NCBI GenBank assembly: GCA_963723205.1
Contig: CAVRQC010000044.1
Span: 134,981-198,980 of the forward strand
DNA: 64,000 nt
Reading direction: 5' to 3'
Origin: CAVQBP01 sp963723205
GTDB taxonomy: Bacteria; Bacteroidota; Ignavibacteria; Ignavibacteriales; Ignavibacteriaceae
Shown piece after piece: positions 63,406-64,000 of the stretch. Numbering within the stretch: the first letter of the stretch is position 1; each line of letters begins with the position of its first letter. Below the pieces are notes generated by a model. It ran no database searches. It had not been told where the DNA came from and saw nothing but the letters and a program-made list of their open reading frames with translations. Made by a program: the position numbers and the translations under genes.

Positions 63406-64000
63406 TTATTTACCCCCCCGGGCAAATAACATAACAGGTATGGTTTTAAGCAAGATCTGAAGATCAAGCCAGGGTGACATATTATTTATGTAGTATAAAT
63501 CAAGCACTATTGAATCCTTAAATGATACCGAGCTTCTTCCTGTAACCTGCCAGACACCGGTGCATCCCGGCAAAACATTTACTCTCCTTTTTTGCCAGCC
63601 GGCATAACTTTCAAATTCATAAGGTAAACAGGGACGGGGGCCAACTAACTCATATCACCTTTAATAACATTAAACAGCTGTGGTAATTCGTCAAGTGATG
63701 TTTTCCTTATAATTTTTCCGATTTCCGTAACTCTGTTTTCATTAATCATTTTTGTACCATTTTCCATATTGTCATTTTTAATGAATTCCAGCATCATATT
63801 CTTCCGTTCTTCATCTTCACCGTTATTAACCAGCATGGATCTGAACTTATAAAATTTGAATGCCCTCCCGTTACGCCCGATTCTTTCCTGGTAAAAGAAT
63901 ATTGGTCCCGGTGATGACAATTTTACCAGTACGGCTATTGTCAGGAAAATCGGTGAAAGTAATATTAATCCCACAACTGAGGCTAGTATATCGAAAGCCC
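63406..64000 (-). pseudogene. polyprenyl-phosphate sugar transferase, partial and frameshifted
   Basis: The frame comes in from beyond the right edge: AFDILASVVGLILLSPIFLT then LSSPGPIFFYQERIGRNGRA and KFYKFRSMLVN, the bacterial sugar transferase (WbaP/WcaJ) motif. At about 63650 it stops after DELPQLFNVIKGDMS. A missing base restores it: LVGPRPCLPYEFES, LPGCTGVWQVTGRSSVSFKD, LDLYYINNMSPWLDL and LFARGGK to 63406. It would move the first sugar-phosphate to the lipid carrier. Break could be an assembly error. Confidence 0.8.

Overview
The window is a low-GC chromosome segment, most likely from a member of the Bacteroidota/Chlorobi group and probably Ignavibacteria-like. This rests on several proteins ending in the type IX secretion (T9SS) sorting domain with a YPNPFNPTT-type core, a T9SS plug-type protein, an LptD/BamA-type outer-membrane assembly set and a split PntA1/PntA2/PntB transhydrogenase. 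It is inferred from gene content, not from a phylogeny.

Positions 1-4388 hold a small pectin-degradation cluster: a cut-off lipoprotein, a pectin methylesterase, a T9SS-exported GH105-type hydrolase and a five-bladed-propeller glycosidase. Positions 4405-35000 are conserved housekeeping genes with normal intact reading frames: suhB, lon, a GAF-type methionine sulfoxide reductase, dnaX (with an A10 slippery tract), cmk, rpsA, mtaB, a NYN nuclease, lptD, a ROK kinase, a T9SS plug-type protein, pntB/pntA2/pntA1, uracil-DNA glycosylase, coaBC, rpoZ-gmk-yicC, an EVE protein, a BamA/TamA-type barrel and an L,D-transpeptidase-like protein lacking both expected catalytic residues.

Positions 35356-59672 are a 24.3-kb genomic island inserted into the 3' end of a tRNA-Pro(CGG) gene. 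A 57-bp direct repeat (2 mismatches) marks the ends: one copy lies inside the intact tRNA at 59625-59699, the other is a displaced tRNA tail at 35356-35412. A tyrosine recombinase sits next to the intact tRNA. The island has three parts. (a) Near the left end are small genes and a DUF2971 protein. (b) At 37.7-50.2 kb are exported cargo genes (metalloprotease, subtilase, beta-propeller lipoproteins, outer-membrane protein), many broken by frameshifts. (c) At 50.4-58 kb is a compact one-strand DNA-metabolism module: Gp157-like protein, RadC-like protein, an SSB-like protein ending DDFPF, an AAA_24/Sak4-like NTPase whose Walker A motif is at the C-terminal end instead of the N-terminal end (an apparent circular permutation, split over two overlapping frames), DUF932, a replication-type ATPase, a zinc-ribbon protein and a 40-residue ribbon-helix-helix protein. 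About ten AGTACAC-type motifs lie between the replication ATPase and the next gene. I see no capsid, packaging, relaxase or conjugation genes.

Positions 59700-61860 are a repeat-rich stretch: a small membrane protein with a strong terminator, a truncated REP-associated (IS200-like) transposase with REP palindromes, and six tandem 147-bp copies of a hairpin/MITE-like unit. Positions 61861-64000 start a surface-polysaccharide cluster: a hexapeptide acetyltransferase, a Gfo/Idh/MocA dehydrogenase and a frameshifted polyprenyl-phosphate sugar transferase running off the window.

All assignments come from reading motifs by eye; no similarity search was run. Single-base indels occur in the island and in the last gene, so some apparent frameshifts could be assembly errors.
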